Positions 45,770 through 54,783 of a DNA stretch of 64,000 nt are shown one piece after another. The translations under genes were made by a program, and so were the position numbers. Location of the stretch: contig NZ_JYJA01000032.1 of NCBI RefSeq assembly GCF_000956465.1, positions 1 through 64,000 on the forward strand. Reading direction: 5' to 3'. The notes under the pieces were generated by a model. It worked only from the letters and a program-made list of their open reading frames with translations. It made no database searches and was not told where the DNA came from. Within the stretch, counting starts at the first letter, position 1. Every line of letters begins with the position of its first letter. Source of the DNA: Microbacterium trichothecenolyticum. Lineage in GTDB: Bacteria; Actinomycetota; Actinomycetes; Actinomycetales; Microbacteriaceae.

Positions 45770-46602
45770 TGGACGAGCAGGAGTTCGCCGAGCTCGCCGC
45801 AGGCGCCGCGCTGAACGCGCTGTCGCCTGACGACCGCGCGGCCTTCGAGGCGGCGCGCCGCGAGCACCCCGAATGGGAGCACTGGATCGACACGGATGCC
45901 GCCACCGCCGCGGCGCTCGCCGACACCGTCTCCGACGCCGTGCCTCCGCTCACTCTGCGCTCCACGCTGCTCTCGCGGATCGCGACGACTCCGCAGCTGC
46001 CCGCGATGGACGCGGCTGTGGCCGCGACGGCGGAGCCCGTGGACCGGTGGACGCCGGCCCCGCCGCCGGCACCGGAACGGCACGGAGACGAATCGCCCGT
46101 CGAGCCGCCCCCGCCGACGGCGGTGATCCAGGCGGTCTCGCGGCGTCGCTGGACGCGGGGCATCCTGGCGCTCGCCGCCTCCCTGGTGCTGCTCGTCGCA
46201 CTAGGCCTCGGGGCCGTGCAGATCAACGAGTACATGACCCGGCCGCCGGAGGTCGTGGCGCTGCAGCAGATCGAGGACGCCCCCGATGCCCGGTCGGCGA
46301 CGGTCGAGGTCGCGGACGGCGGGACGTCCACTGCGCACTGGGCGGAATCCGTCGGCAAGGTCGTGCTGGTGTCGCAGGGACTGCCGCAGATCGCGGACGA
46401 CGAGAGCTTCGAGCTCTGGTTCGTGCGCGATGGCGCCGCGGTGCCCGCGGGGGTGTTCGAGCCGACGGACGGGACGACGACTGCGCTGCTCGAAGGAGCG
46501 ATGGAAGCAGGCGACGTGATCGCCGTGACGATCGAGCCCCAGGGCGGCTCGCCCACGGGGGAGCCGTCGTCCGATCCCATCGTGACGATCCCCACGGCCT
46601 GA
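45769..46602 (+). CDS. rskA: Anti-sigma-K factor, RskA-like
   Basis: A 277-residue membrane anti-sigma factor. The N-terminal sigma-binding domain (about 1-75) starts DEQEFAELAAGAALNALSPDDRAAFE; a Pro-rich linker, one membrane helix (about 130-150) and an extracellular RskA domain with ESFELWFVRDGAAVPAGVF follow. It would hold SigK at the membrane until regulated proteolysis releases it. No zinc-binding HxxxCxxC is seen, as in mycobacterial RskA. Start overlaps the sigK stop; GTG at 45766 is an alternative. Confidence 0.92.
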   Translation: MDEQEFAELAAGAALNALSPDDRAAFEAARREHPEWEHWIDTDAATAAALADTVSDAVPPLTLRSTLLSRIATTPQLPAMDAAVAATAEPVDRWTPAPPPAPERHGDESPVEPPPPTAVIQAVSRRRWTRGILALAASLVLLVALGLGAVQINEYMTRPPEVVALQQIEDAPDARSATVEVADGGTSTAHWAESVGKVVLVSQGLPQIADDESFELWFVRDGAAVPAGVFEPTDGTTTALLEGAMEAGDVIAVTIEPQGGSPTGEPSSDPIVTIPTA

Positions 46603-46692
46603 CGCCGAAGACACGCGCCCGGTCGCCGAAACCCGGGTCGCCGAGGTCGTCGAAGCGCGGCGGGAGGCCGTCGATCCGGGTAGCGTGAGGCC

Positions 46693-47118
46693 GTGGCATC
46701 CGTCCCCCAGAGAACACAGACGGCACAGTCGACCCAGACTCTCGCGCACCTTCGCCGCGCGCGCGACCTCATGGACCGCGACTACGCGCAGCCCCTCGAC
46801 GTGCCGACGATGGCGACGAAGGCCCTCATGTCGCCCGCCCACTTCTCGCGCGAGTTCAAGGCCGCGTACGGTGAGACGCCCTATGCGTACCTGATGACCC
46901 GGCGCATCGAGCGAGCCATGGCACTTCTGCGCGAGGGCATGTCGGTGACGGATGCCTGCACCGCCGTCGGCGCGACCTCCCTGGGCTCGTTCAGTTCGAC
47001 GTTCACCGAGATCGTGGGTGAGACCCCGAGCTCGTACCGTTCGCGCCCGCACGACGCCGCCGAGGCGATGCCGCTCTGCGTCGCGAAGATCCTCACTCGC
47101 CCGACCCGCTACGCCTGA
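46693..47118 (+). CDS. AraC-family regulator (DNA-binding domain only)
   Basis: A 141-residue protein with two helix-turn-helix motifs of the AraC type, including LMSPAHFSREFKAAYGETPYAYLMTRRIERA and GATSLGSFSSTFTEIVGETPSSYR. There is no separate sensor domain. TAGCGT (46681-46686) lies 6 nt before the GTG start. It is 59 nt upstream of a VOC-domain gene, a common pairing in which the regulator probably controls the enzyme. Confidence 0.9.
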   Translation: MASVPQRTQTAQSTQTLAHLRRARDLMDRDYAQPLDVPTMATKALMSPAHFSREFKAAYGETPYAYLMTRRIERAMALLREGMSVTDACTAVGATSLGSFSSTFTEIVGETPSSYRSRPHDAAEAMPLCVAKILTRPTRYA

Positions 47119-47177
47119 ATCGGAACCGAGCAGGATCGGAGAAGCGTGCGGGGCGGCGTCGCCGTAGCGTGGCAGCC

Positions 47178-47585
47178 ATGACGAACATCGCCCTGGCCTA
47201 TAGCCCCATCACCGTCGACGACGTCGACGCCGCCATCCCCTTCTACCGCGACGGACTCGGCCTCGAGGTCGTGAATGACGTCGCCTACGACGGCCACCGC
47301 TGGGTGAGCTTCGGGTTCCCCGGGCAGCCCGGCCTCTCGCTCGTGGTCTCCGACCCGACCGCAGGCCGCTCGCCCGAGGACGGCGACGCGCTGCAGCGCC
47401 TCGTCGTGAAAGGCTCCGGCCCCGGACCCTACGTGTTCACCACGTCCGACCTCGACGCCACGTTCGAGAAACTGCGCGCCTTCGGCGCAGAGGTGCTGCA
47501 GGAGCCCAAGGAGCAGGGCTGGGGTCCGCGCGACGCCGCATTCCGCGACCCGGCGGGCAACCACATCCGCATCAACCAGGTCTGA
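47178..47585 (+). CDS. VOC (glyoxalase/bleomycin-resistance) family protein
   Basis: A 135-residue protein with two beta-alpha-beta-beta-beta modules: VDDVDAAIPFYRDGLGLEV in the first and AAFRDPAGNHIRINQ in the second. The role could be a small dioxygenase, lyase or drug-binding protein; metal-ligand positions cannot be fixed here. TAGCGT (47165-47170) 7 nt before the ATG indicates its own leaderless promoter. Confidence 0.88.
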   Translation: MTNIALAYSPITVDDVDAAIPFYRDGLGLEVVNDVAYDGHRWVSFGFPGQPGLSLVVSDPTAGRSPEDGDALQRLVVKGSGPGPYVFTTSDLDATFEKLRAFGAEVLQEPKEQGWGPRDAAFRDPAGNHIRINQV

Positions 47586-47668
47586 GACAGGCGCGAGACG
47601 TGTGCCTGCCCTGGGCCGCCGCCGTGCAGCGCGAGCCCGTGCTCGTGGCGGCGAGTAGCCTGGACGGA

Positions 47669-48307
47669 ATGAGCGACTCGTCCAGGGAGTTCCACAAGCC
47701 CGTCCGCCGACCGGCCGAACTCTTCGACCGGGTGTTCCCCGCCGAGGACCCGGCCGAGGTCTCCCGCGTCGCGCACACGACCGCGCACGCCCTGCTCGCC
47801 CGCGTTCGGGCCGACCCCGACGGCACCGTCGTGGATCGGCTCGTCGCCTTCACCGACGAGCACGGCATCGACGACCTCGCGGAGCTGTGGTCGCGGTCGC
47901 CCGCGAAGACGCTTCCGGGCGCCTTGTGGCGGCTGTACCTGGTGCAGCTCATGATCCACGACGACCCGCGCACGGCCGCGCTCCTGTACGAGCGCGGCCG
48001 TGCCGAGCTCCGCTCCGCCGACGACGTGGTGGCGGGCGCGCCGTCCCCCGCGGGGCCGGAGGAACTCGTCTCGCTGGTCGACACCATCCTGCGCGGGCTC
48101 TTCGAGGGCGACTTCGCCGTGGCCCTCGAAAGGGCGGCCGCGTTCTGCCGGGTGCAGGCCGCCGGCGCGACGCACGTCGCCGACGACTACGAAGCGACCG
48201 AGCCCGACCGCGCATCGGCCTTCACCACGCGCGCCCTGCGGCTGTCGGACTACGCCGCCGACCTCACGGCCTGCGCCGCCCTCTGGCGCCGCGACGCCCT
48301 CAGCTGA
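47669..48307 (+). CDS. Soluble protein of unknown function
   Basis: A 212-residue, mostly helical, acidic protein without signal peptide or membrane segment. Notable stretches are FHKPVRRPAELFDRVFP at the start and WRLYLVQLMIHDD in the middle. I do not recognise a domain. TAGCCT (47656-47661) is 7 nt before the ATG at 47669. Codon use is like that of its neighbours, so it looks like a native gene. Confidence 0.75.
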   Translation: MSDSSREFHKPVRRPAELFDRVFPAEDPAEVSRVAHTTAHALLARVRADPDGTVVDRLVAFTDEHGIDDLAELWSRSPAKTLPGALWRLYLVQLMIHDDPRTAALLYERGRAELRSADDVVAGAPSPAGPEELVSLVDTILRGLFEGDFAVALERAAAFCRVQAAGATHVADDYEATEPDRASAFTTRALRLSDYAADLTACAALWRRDALS

Positions 48308-48346
48308 GCGGCTCCGGCGTCGCCTGCCCCGTCAGCTCGTCGACCC

Positions 48347-48413
48347 CGAGAATCCATCTGGAGGACCAGACCGCGGGGATCACCCAAGGTCTCGTCCTCC
48401 AGATGGATTCTCG
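48347..48413. repeat. Long inverted repeat after the 47.7-kb gene
   Basis: CGAGAATCCATCTGGAGGAC (48347-48366) is perfectly repeated in inverse at 48394-48413. After one mismatch the stem continues with AGACC/GGTCT, giving about 25 paired positions around a 15-nt loop. There is no T run. It could terminate the upstream gene, but its length is more like a REP/MITE-type element. Confidence 0.8.
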
Positions 48414-48440
48414 CGGAGAAGACGGACCGGGTCCGGGCAT

Positions 48441-48539
48441 GAAAGAGCCGGGCCGCAGAACGCCTCTCGGCGCGGCGCCGCTCGAAGCGGCAAATTTTGG
48501 AGCCCGGGGTTACTGCGGCCCGGCCGATCCAGTGTAACC
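48441..48539. other. Structured intergenic region upstream of pabC
   Basis: Outer 12-bp stem GCCGGGCCGCAG (48447-48458) with CTGCGGCCCGGC (48513-48524). It encloses GCCGCT-CGA-AGCGGC (48477-48491), which is followed by AAATTTT, and a small CGCC/GGCG hairpin. An alternative pairing joins GGTTACTG (48508-48515) and CAGTGTAACC (48530-48539). No ORF is supported. It may be a structured RNA or part of a degenerate repeat element. Confidence 0.5.
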
Positions 48540-48582
48540 GAGTCCGACGGCGCGGCATTCCCGAACGCCTAAGCTCAGGGGC

Positions 48583-49470
48583 ATGGCCCTGCGTTTCGCG
48601 CTCGTGATCGAGCCCGCGGCATCCGATGATCCGCGTCCGGTCTTCTCCGACTCGTTCCGCGTGATCGACCCGTCCGCCCCGGCCCTCAGCGTCGGCGAGC
48701 TGAGCACCCAGCGCGGCGACGGCATCTTCGAGTCGATCGGCGTCGTCGACGGCCACGCGCAGGAGACCGAGGCACACCTCGAACGGCTCGCGCACTCCGC
48801 GCAGATCTGCGACCTCCCCGCCCCGAACCTCGAGCAGTGGCGTCAGGCCGTCGCCGTCGCCGCGCAGCACTCGCCGAGCGAGGGGGAGGGCGTCATCAAG
48901 CTCATCCTGAGCCGCGGCGTCGAGCACGGTCCGGCCCCCACCGCGTGGGTGACCGCGACGGCCGCCGCTGACAACTCGATCGCCCGCGAGAAGGGGATCC
49001 GGGTCGTCACGCTGGACCGCGGCTACGGCATCGACACCCCCGCCCGTGCGCCGTGGCTGCTCCTGGGAGCGAAGACCCTGTCGTACGCCGTCAACATGGC
49101 CGCGATCCGCGAGGCGAAGCGGCGAGGCGCCGACGACGCCGTATTCGTCACGTCCGACGGCTTCGTGCTCGAGGCGCCCACGGCGTCGCTCATCCTCCGA
49201 ATCGGCGGCCGCTTCGTCACCCCGGCGCCCAACGGCGGCATCCTCCACGGCACGACGCAGCTGAGCCTGTTCGCCCACCTCGAAGCGCAGGGGCACGAGA
49301 CGGGCTACGAGGTGCTCCCGACGAGCGCGCTCGGCGAGGCGGATGCCGCGTGGCTGGTGTCCAGCGTGCGGCTCGCCGCTCCGATCACGGCGATCGACGA
49401 CATCGAGGTGCCGTCGGACGCGGAGCTCACTGCATCCTTCAACCGGTATCTGCTGAGTCCGCGCGACTGA
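48583..49470 (+). CDS. pabC: Aminodeoxychorismate lyase (class IV aminotransferase)
   Basis: A 295-residue PLP enzyme of fold type IV. Visible are TQRGDGIFES, the PLP Lys in LLGAKTLSYAVNM, FVLEAPTASLI and GGILHGTTQ. By family and length it is most likely 4-amino-4-deoxychorismate lyase, making p-aminobenzoate for folate; a D-amino-acid or branched-chain aminotransferase is possible. TAAGCT (48570-48575) is 7 nt before the ATG. No pabAB is in the window. Confidence 0.85.
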   Translation: MALRFALVIEPAASDDPRPVFSDSFRVIDPSAPALSVGELSTQRGDGIFESIGVVDGHAQETEAHLERLAHSAQICDLPAPNLEQWRQAVAVAAQHSPSEGEGVIKLILSRGVEHGPAPTAWVTATAAADNSIAREKGIRVVTLDRGYGIDTPARAPWLLLGAKTLSYAVNMAAIREAKRRGADDAVFVTSDGFVLEAPTASLILRIGGRFVTPAPNGGILHGTTQLSLFAHLEAQGHETGYEVLPTSALGEADAAWLVSSVRLAAPITAIDDIEVPSDAELTASFNRYLLSPRD

Positions 49471-49479
49471 GCCCTGAGC

Positions 49480-49932
49480 TCACCTCGTCACGCCCGACAT
49501 GTCGCGGCGCGCGCGAGCGATCATGCCGCGCGCGAGCAGCGCGAGACCCGCGCGCAAGGGCAGCGACGCCAGGCGGCCGCCAGCGCCTTTGAAACGCATC
49601 GCCGCGACCACGCGCACGAGCGAACTCTTCTCGTCGACGCCCACCCCGACGCGCACGTCGAGGCGACGCGCGTTCACCGCGACCAGCGCCTCGTCGCCCT
49701 CGACACGGGTCACGGCCAGGCTGTCGCAGCGCGCGGGGCGGCGTCGCAGGGCCGCGAGACCGGCCAGCGAGAGCGCGATCCAGCGGGGGAGGGCCGACGT
49801 CGACAGGAGGTTGCGCGCCCACGCCGACGGATCGGCCGAGGCGTGCGCCGGGAGCACGTCGACCCACACCTGGGTGTAGTCGGGATCCGCGATGTCGACC
49901 AGGGCGAGCGACCAGAAGGCGGGTTCTCTCAT
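49480..49932 (-). CDS. DUF2867-like protein
   Basis: A 150-residue protein with ADPDYTQVWVDVLP, an amphipathic middle and RGMIARARRDM near the end, reminiscent of DUF2867 proteins. Function unknown. ATG at 49932 follows GGAGGAG. It diverges from a TetR regulator with two palindromes in the 69-bp gap, so it is the likely regulatory target. Confidence 0.65.
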   Translation of the reverse strand: MREPAFWSLALVDIADPDYTQVWVDVLPAHASADPSAWARNLLSTSALPRWIALSLAGLAALRRRPARCDSLAVTRVEGDEALVAVNARRLDVRVGVGVDEKSSLVRVVAAMRFKGAGGRLASLPLRAGLALLARGMIARARRDMSGVTR

Positions 49933-49949
49933 GCGAAGCTCCTCCGCGA

Positions 49950-49996
49950 CCATACGCCGACGTATGGTCCTGCGAAGAAAACTATACGGTACCGTA
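49950..49996. promoter_or_regulatory. Two TetR operator candidates
   Basis: CCATACG-CCGA-CGTATGG (49950-49967) and the perfect 12-bp palindrome TACGGTACCGTA (49985-49996), the latter covering the TACCGT -10 element of the tetR gene. They share the half-site TACG and lie between the divergent genes, fitting autorepression plus control of the neighbour. Confidence 0.75.
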
Positions 49997-50001
49997 CGGA
50001 C

Positions 50002-50550
50002 ATGGCAAGGTTCACTCGAGCGGACTGGGTCGACGCGGCGTACCGGCGGTTCAGCGACGACGGGATCCGCGCGGTCGCCGTCGAGCCGACCGCGCGGGAG
50101 CTCGGCACGACGAAGGGTTCGTTCTATTGGCACTTCGCCGACCGGCAGGCGCTCGTCGATGCGGTGCTCGAGACGTGGCGCGACCGCGAAACCGAGGCGC
50201 TCATCGCCGAGGTCGAGATGATCTCCGATCCGCAGTCCCGCCTCGCCGCGCTGCTCGAGATCATCGCTCACCGCACGGGGGAGCGCTCGGGCGAGCGGAC
50301 GCTCTACGCCGATGCCGCCGCGGCCGACGTGCGCGACATCGTCGAAGCCGTCACCGAGCGGCGGGTGTCGTACCTCACCGGTCTGCTCGAGGCATCCGGT
50401 GTCCCCGGTCGCGAGGCACGACGGCGCGCGGTCATCGTCGTCTCGGCCGTCATCGGGTACCAGCAGCTCGTGTCGAGCGGATGGGATGCCGCCGCAGACC
50501 CGCGCCCGCTGGTGGAGACGCTCTTCGCCCTGGCGACGGCCCCCGTCTGA
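50002..50550 (+). CDS. TetR-family regulator
   Basis: A 182-residue regulator. The N-terminal helix-turn-helix contains FTRADWVDAAYRRFSDDGIRAVAVEPTARELGTTKGSFYWHFADRQAL, with the family's YWHF. The C-terminal ligand domain is unassigned. TACCGT (49990-49995) is 6 nt before the ATG at 50002. It converges on pstB. Confidence 0.92.
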   Translation: MARFTRADWVDAAYRRFSDDGIRAVAVEPTARELGTTKGSFYWHFADRQALVDAVLETWRDRETEALIAEVEMISDPQSRLAALLEIIAHRTGERSGERTLYADAAAADVRDIVEAVTERRVSYLTGLLEASGVPGREARRRAVIVVSAVIGYQQLVSSGWDAAADPRPLVETLFALATAPV

Positions 50551-50552
50551 CG

Positions 50553-50586
50553 ACGAAGCCCCTCGGCGTGCGGGGAGGGGCTTCGT
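50553..50586. terminator. Bidirectional terminator between tetR and pstB
   Basis: ACGAAGCCCCTC (50553-50564) and GAGGGGCTTCGT (50575-50586) form a perfect 12-bp stem with a 10-nt loop. Confidence 0.85.
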
Positions 50587-50600
50587 GGAGTCGGACGGGC

Positions 50601-51380
50601 TTATCCGAAGCGGCCCGAGACGTAGTCCTCGGTGGCCTGGACGGAAGGCGTCGTGAAGATCGTCTTGGTCTCGTCGTACTCGATGAGCTTGCCCGGCTTG
50701 CCGGTGCCGGCGATGTTGAAGAACGCCGTCTTGTCGGAGACGCGCGAGGCCTGCTGCATGTTGTGCGTGACGATGACGACCGTGTAGTCGTTCTTCAGCT
50801 CGCCGATCAGCTCCTCGATGGCGTAGGTCGAGATCGGGTCGAGCGCAGAGCACGGCTCGTCCATGAGGATGACCTCCGGCGAGACGGCGATCGCGCGCGC
50901 GATGCACAGACGCTGCTGCTGGCCGCCCGACAGACCCGAGCCGGGCTTGTCGAGACGGTCCTTGACCTCGTTCCAGAGGTTGGCGCCCTGGAGCGACTTC
51001 TCGACGAGCGCCTCGGAGTCGGACTTCGACATCTTCTTGTTGTTGAGCTTCACGCCCGCGAGCACGTTCTCCTTGATGGACATCGTGGGGAACGGGTTGG
51101 GGCGCTGGAAGACCATGCCGACCTGTCGGCGCACGAGCACCGGGTCGACGTTGGCGCCGTACAGGTTGTCGCCGTCGAGCAGCACCTCACCCTCGACGCG
51201 GGCGCCGGGGATCACTTCATGCATGCGGTTCAAGGTGCGCAGGAACGTCGACTTGCCGCAGCCCGAGGGACCGATGAAGGCCGTGACGCTACGCGGCTCG
51301 ATGTCGAGCGAGACGCCTTCGACGGCCAGGAAGTCGCTGTAGTAGACGTTGAGGTCGTTGACTTCGATGCTCTTGGACAT
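50601..51380 (-). CDS. pstB: Phosphate ABC transporter ATP-binding protein
   Basis: A 259-residue ATPase. Walker [10 protein letters not shown], signature [14 protein letters not shown], Walker [14 protein letters not shown], and the PstB-type [12 protein letters not shown]. It drives high-affinity phosphate import with PstCA. Last gene of pstSCAB. Confidence 0.96.
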   Translation of the reverse strand: MSKSIEVNDLNVYYSDFLAVEGVSLDIEPRSVTAFIGPSGCGKSTFLRTLNRMHEVIPGARVEGEVLLDGDNLYGANVDPVLVRRQVGMVFQRPNPFPTMSIKENVLAGVKLNNKKMSKSDSEALVEKSLQGANLWNEVKDRLDKPGSGLSGGQQQRLCIARAIAVSPEVILMDEPCSALDPISTYAIEELIGELKNDYTVVIVTHNMQQASRVSDKTAFFNIAGTGKPGKLIEYDETKTIFTTPSVQATEDYVSGRFG

Positions 51381-51411
51381 GGTTCCTGTCGATTCTTTCG
51401 GGTGAGGATGC

Positions 51412-52521
51412 TCAGCGGCCGAGCTTCGGCGAGAAGACCTTCGCGACGACGCGCGCGATGAGGTTGAGGAGCATCACAAGGACGATGAGGATGAACGCGG
51501 CGGCCCAGGCGCGGTCGATGTAGGCCTGCGCCGGGATGCCCTGGTTCATGTACTGCGAGTACGCGAACACGGGAAGCGTCATCATGCGGCCCTCGAAGAG
51601 GTTGTAGTTCATCGAGGTGGCGACGCCCGCCGTCAGCAGCAGCGGCGCGGTCTCGCCGATGACGCGCGAGATGGAGAGCATGACGCCTGTCGTGATGCCG
51701 GCGATCGAGGTGGGCAGCACGACCTTCGAGATCGTGCGCCACTTCGGCACGCCGAGCGCGTACGACGCCTCGCGCAGCTCGTTCGGGACGAGTCGCAGCA
51801 TCTCCTCGGTGGAGCGGACGACCACCGGGATCATCAGCACCGACAGGGCGATGGAGCCCATGATGCCCATGCGGATGCCGGGACCGAAGATCAGGGCGAA
51901 GACCGCGTATGCGAACAGACCGGCGACGATCGACGGGATGCCCGTCATGACGTCGACGAGGAACGTGATGCCGCGGCTCAGACGCCCGCCGCGCCCGTAC
52001 TCGACGAGGTAGATGGCGGTGAAGATGCCGATCGGGATCGAGATGACGGCCGCCGCGAGCGTGATGAGCACGGTGCCGACGATGGCGTGCAGCGCACCGC
52101 CGCCTTCGCCGACCACGTTGCGCATGGATGACGTGAAGAACTCGGCCGACAGGCCCGCGACGCCGTTGACGACGACGGTGATGGCCACCGACACGAGCGG
52201 GACCATCGCGATGAGGAACGCGATCGTCACCACACCGGTCACGAGGCGGTCGACGCCCTTGCGGCGACCCTCGACGAGCGACGAGATCACCGTGATCAGC
52301 ACCAGGTACAGGAGCCCCGCCACCACGGCCCACCCGGCCAGGTTGAAGCCCTCGCCGGATCCCATCGCGATGATCGCGAACAGCATGCCGGCGGCCACGA
52401 GGCTGCCGACGAGGATGGCCCACGGCGCCCAGACGGGAAGGTGGCCGCTGGTCAGGCGGGGCGTCTCGCGCACCGGTGCAGCCGTCTGCGGAGGCTGAGG
52501 AGGAGCGGTCGTCACGGTCAT
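51412..52521 (-). CDS. pstA: Phosphate ABC transporter permease PstA
   Basis: A 369-residue permease. It has two extra N-terminal helices (about 30-80), then the core of about six helices with the coupling motif [24 protein letters not shown] at 52521 is 1 nt after the pstC stop. Longer at the N-terminus than the E. coli protein, as is common in actinobacteria. Confidence 0.95.
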   Translation of the reverse strand: MTVTTAPPQPPQTAAPVRETPRLTSGHLPVWAPWAILVGSLVAAGMLFAIIAMGSGEGFNLAGWAVVAGLLYLVLITVISSLVEGRRKGVDRLVTGVVTIAFLIAMVPLVSVAITVVVNGVAGLSAEFFTSSMRNVVGEGGGALHAIVGTVLITLAAAVISIPIGIFTAIYLVEYGRGGRLSRGITFLVDVMTGIPSIVAGLFAYAVFALIFGPGIRMGIMGSIALSVLMIPVVVRSTEEMLRLVPNELREASYALGVPKWRTISKVVLPTSIAGITTGVMLSISRVIGETAPLLLTAGVATSMNYNLFEGRMMTLPVFAYSQYMNQGIPAQAYIDRAWAAAFILIVLVMLLNLIARVVAKVFSPKLGR

Positions 52522-52522
52522 G

Positions 52523-53467
52523 TCAGTTCGCTCCCGAGAATTCCTTGCGCCGGCTGACGATCCATCGGGCGATGGCGTTGACGGCGAAGGTGACGATGAA
52601 GAGGATGAGGCCCGTCGCGATGAGGACGTTGATGTTGAGGCCGTAGGCCTCGGGGAACGTCAGCGCGATGTTGGCGGGGATCGTGCCGGGGTTCTCGGAG
52701 GTGAAGAGCTGGAAGGTGACGACGTTGGCCACCGAGAGCACCATGGCGACCGCCATCGTCTCTCCGAGCGCGCGGCCGAGGCCGAGCATGGAGGCCGACA
52801 CGATGCCGCTGCGGCCGAAGGGGAACACGGCCATGCGGACCATCTCCCAGCGCGTCGCACCGAGGGCGAGGGCGGCCTCCTCGTGAAGGACCGGCGTCTG
52901 CAGGAAGATCTCGCGGCAGATGGCCGTGATGATGGGCACCACCATGACCGCGAGGACGATCGCGGCGGTGAAGATCGTGCGGCCCGTGCTCGAGACGGTG
53001 CCGCTGAAGAGGGGGAACCACCCCATGTTGGCGTTGAGCCAGGCGTATACCGGCTGCACGGCCGGGGCGAGCACCAGGATGCCCCAGAGGCCGAAGACGA
53101 CAGAGGGCACCGCCGCGAGCAGGTCGACGATGTAGCCGAGACCCTGCGCGAGGCGGCGAGGTGCGTAGTGCGAGATGAAGAGGGCGACCGCCACCGCGAG
53201 GGGTACGGCCATCAGCAGCGCCAGGAACGATGCCCACACGGTGCCGAACGCGAGCGGCCAGACGTACTCCCAGAAGCTCCCGGTGAGGATGCTGGCGGTC
53301 TCGTTCGTGGCGGTGAGGCCCGGGATCGACTGGATGATGAGGAAGATCGCGACGGCGGCGAGCGTGACGAGGATCATCACCCCGGCGCCGAGCGCGGTTC
53401 CCGAGAACCAGCGGTCGCCTGGCCGCTGCTTGACCTTGCCCGTCGCGGGGGCGGTCGTCGTGGTCAT
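52523..53467 (-). CDS. pstC: Phosphate ABC transporter permease PstC
   Basis: A 314-residue permease with about six helices and the coupling region LGATRWEMVRMAVFPFGRSGI. It pairs with PstA to form the phosphate channel. Second gene of the operon, 71 nt after pstS with a hairpin between. Confidence 0.95.
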   Translation of the reverse strand: MTTTTAPATGKVKQRPGDRWFSGTALGAGVMILVTLAAVAIFLIIQSIPGLTATNETASILTGSFWEYVWPLAFGTVWASFLALLMAVPLAVAVALFISHYAPRRLAQGLGYIVDLLAAVPSVVFGLWGILVLAPAVQPVYAWLNANMGWFPLFSGTVSSTGRTIFTAAIVLAVMVVPIITAICREIFLQTPVLHEEAALALGATRWEMVRMAVFPFGRSGIVSASMLGLGRALGETMAVAMVLSVANVVTFQLFTSENPGTIPANIALTFPEAYGLNINVLIATGLILFIVTFAVNAIARWIVSRRKEFSGAN

Positions 53468-53496
53468 GGTGTCCTTCTGGAATCGGGTCTCAGGGT

Positions 53497-53532
53497 GATA
53501 CCCGGCCCGGTCGTGCGGCCGGGCCGGGTATC
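53497..53532 (-). terminator. Intercistronic hairpin between pstS and pstC
   Basis: GATACCCGGCCC (53497-53508) and its exact complement (53521-53532) form a 12-bp stem. Its position suggests partial termination or mRNA protection, giving more PstS than transporter subunits. Confidence 0.7.
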
Positions 53533-53538
53533 GGGGTA

Positions 53539-54651
53539 TTACTCGACGACGATCAGGTCGATCGCGGCGTTGACCTGCTCGCGCAGCGTGTCGGAGATCG
53601 GCGCGTTGCCGGCGGCGGCGGCGGCCGCGTCCTGGCCCTCGGCGCTGGCCACGTACTGCAGGTAGCCCTTGACGATCGGCGCGACAGCCGCGTCAGCGTA
53701 CTCCTGGCACGCGATCATGTAGCTGACGAGTACGATCGGGTACACGCCGGCGGCGTCCGAGGTGCGCTCGAGTGCGATCGCGAGGTCTCCCTCGCCACGG
53801 CCCTCTTCGAACGGCGACTCGTCGACGATCGCGGCAGCGGCCTCGGGCGAGTACTCGACGAACTCGTCGCCGACCTGGATGGCGGCGGTCGACAGGCCCT
53901 CTTCGGCGGCGCGCGACGCGTCGGCGTAGCCGATGGTGCCGTTGCCGCCAGCGACGGCCGAGACGACACCCGAGGTGCCCTGCGCGGCCTCGCCGCTGGA
54001 GAGCGGCCACACGCCGTCGGGCTCGTACGTCCACACGTCGCCGGCGGTCTGGAAGAGGTAGTCGGTGAAGTTCTCGGTGGTGCCCGAGTCGTCCGCGCGG
54101 TGCACCGGCGTCACGGCCAGGTCGGGGAGCGTCGCGTCGGGGTTGAGCGCGGCGATCGCCGGGTCGTTCCAGTTGGTGATCGTGCCGGCGAACAGGCCCG
54201 CAGCGGTCGCGGCGTCGAGGTTGAGCGAGTCCACGCCCTCGACGTTGAAGATGATCGCGATCGGCGAGATGTAGGTCGGGAGCTCGATGATGCCCGAGCC
54301 GTCGACGCACGAGTCGAACGGGCCCGCCTCGATCTCCTCGACCTTGAACGCGCGGTCGGAGCCCGCGAACGGGAAGGCGCCGGCCTGGAAGGACTCGCGG
54401 CCCGCGCCCGAGCCGGACGGGTCGTAGTTGATGGTGACGTCGGGGTTCGCCGTCTGGAAGCCGGCGGTCCAGGCCTGGACCGCGACCTCCTGCGACGACG
54501 CGCCGCCGCCCGAGATCTCGCCGGAGAGGTCCGACGCGGCCGTGGTCTCGTCGGTGGTGCCGCCGGGGGTCTCGTTCGAGGCGCAGCCGGCGAGAGCGAG
54601 AGCCGCGACTGCGGCGACAGCGCCCACCTGGGCGATGCGAGAGATCTTCAC
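53539..54651 (-). CDS. pstS: Phosphate-binding lipoprotein
   Basis: A 370-residue periplasmic-type binding protein. Lipobox ALAGC (Cys at about 23), then SGEISGGGASSQE, YDPSGSGAGRE, FAGSDRAF and HRADDSGTTENFTDYL, which hold the phosphate ligands. GTG start at 54651 with AAGGA upstream. First gene of pstSCAB; a PHO box lies about 115 bp upstream. Confidence 0.95.
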   Translation of the reverse strand: MKISRIAQVGAVAAVAALALAGCASNETPGGTTDETTAASDLSGEISGGGASSQEVAVQAWTAGFQTANPDVTINYDPSGSGAGRESFQAGAFPFAGSDRAFKVEEIEAGPFDSCVDGSGIIELPTYISPIAIIFNVEGVDSLNLDAATAAGLFAGTITNWNDPAIAALNPDATLPDLAVTPVHRADDSGTTENFTDYLFQTAGDVWTYEPDGVWPLSSGEAAQGTSGVVSAVAGGNGTIGYADASRAAEEGLSTAAIQVGDEFVEYSPEAAAAIVDESPFEEGRGEGDLAIALERTSDAAGVYPIVLVSYMIACQEYADAAVAPIVKGYLQYVASAEGQDAAAAAAGNAPISDTLREQVNAAIDLIVVE

Positions 54652-54728
54652 TGTGTGAATCCTTCACGTGTCAGGGAAACAGGCCGAAACGGCCTTCGGG
54701 TTCGAACCCGGTGCGGGGTTCGCTCTGA

Positions 54729-54783
54729 AACGTAGGCTCGGACTCTTAAGAGACTGCGCTGTGCGGGTGAACGGAAGGTGAAC
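54729..54783 (-). promoter_or_regulatory. PHO box and -10 element of pstS
   Basis: On the reverse strand GTTCACC-TTCC-GTTCACC (54783-54766) is two direct repeats 11 bp apart, the actinobacterial PhoP binding pattern. TACGTT (54734-54729) fits a -10 element about 31 bp downstream of the box. Phosphate starvation should therefore induce the operon. Confidence 0.82.
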
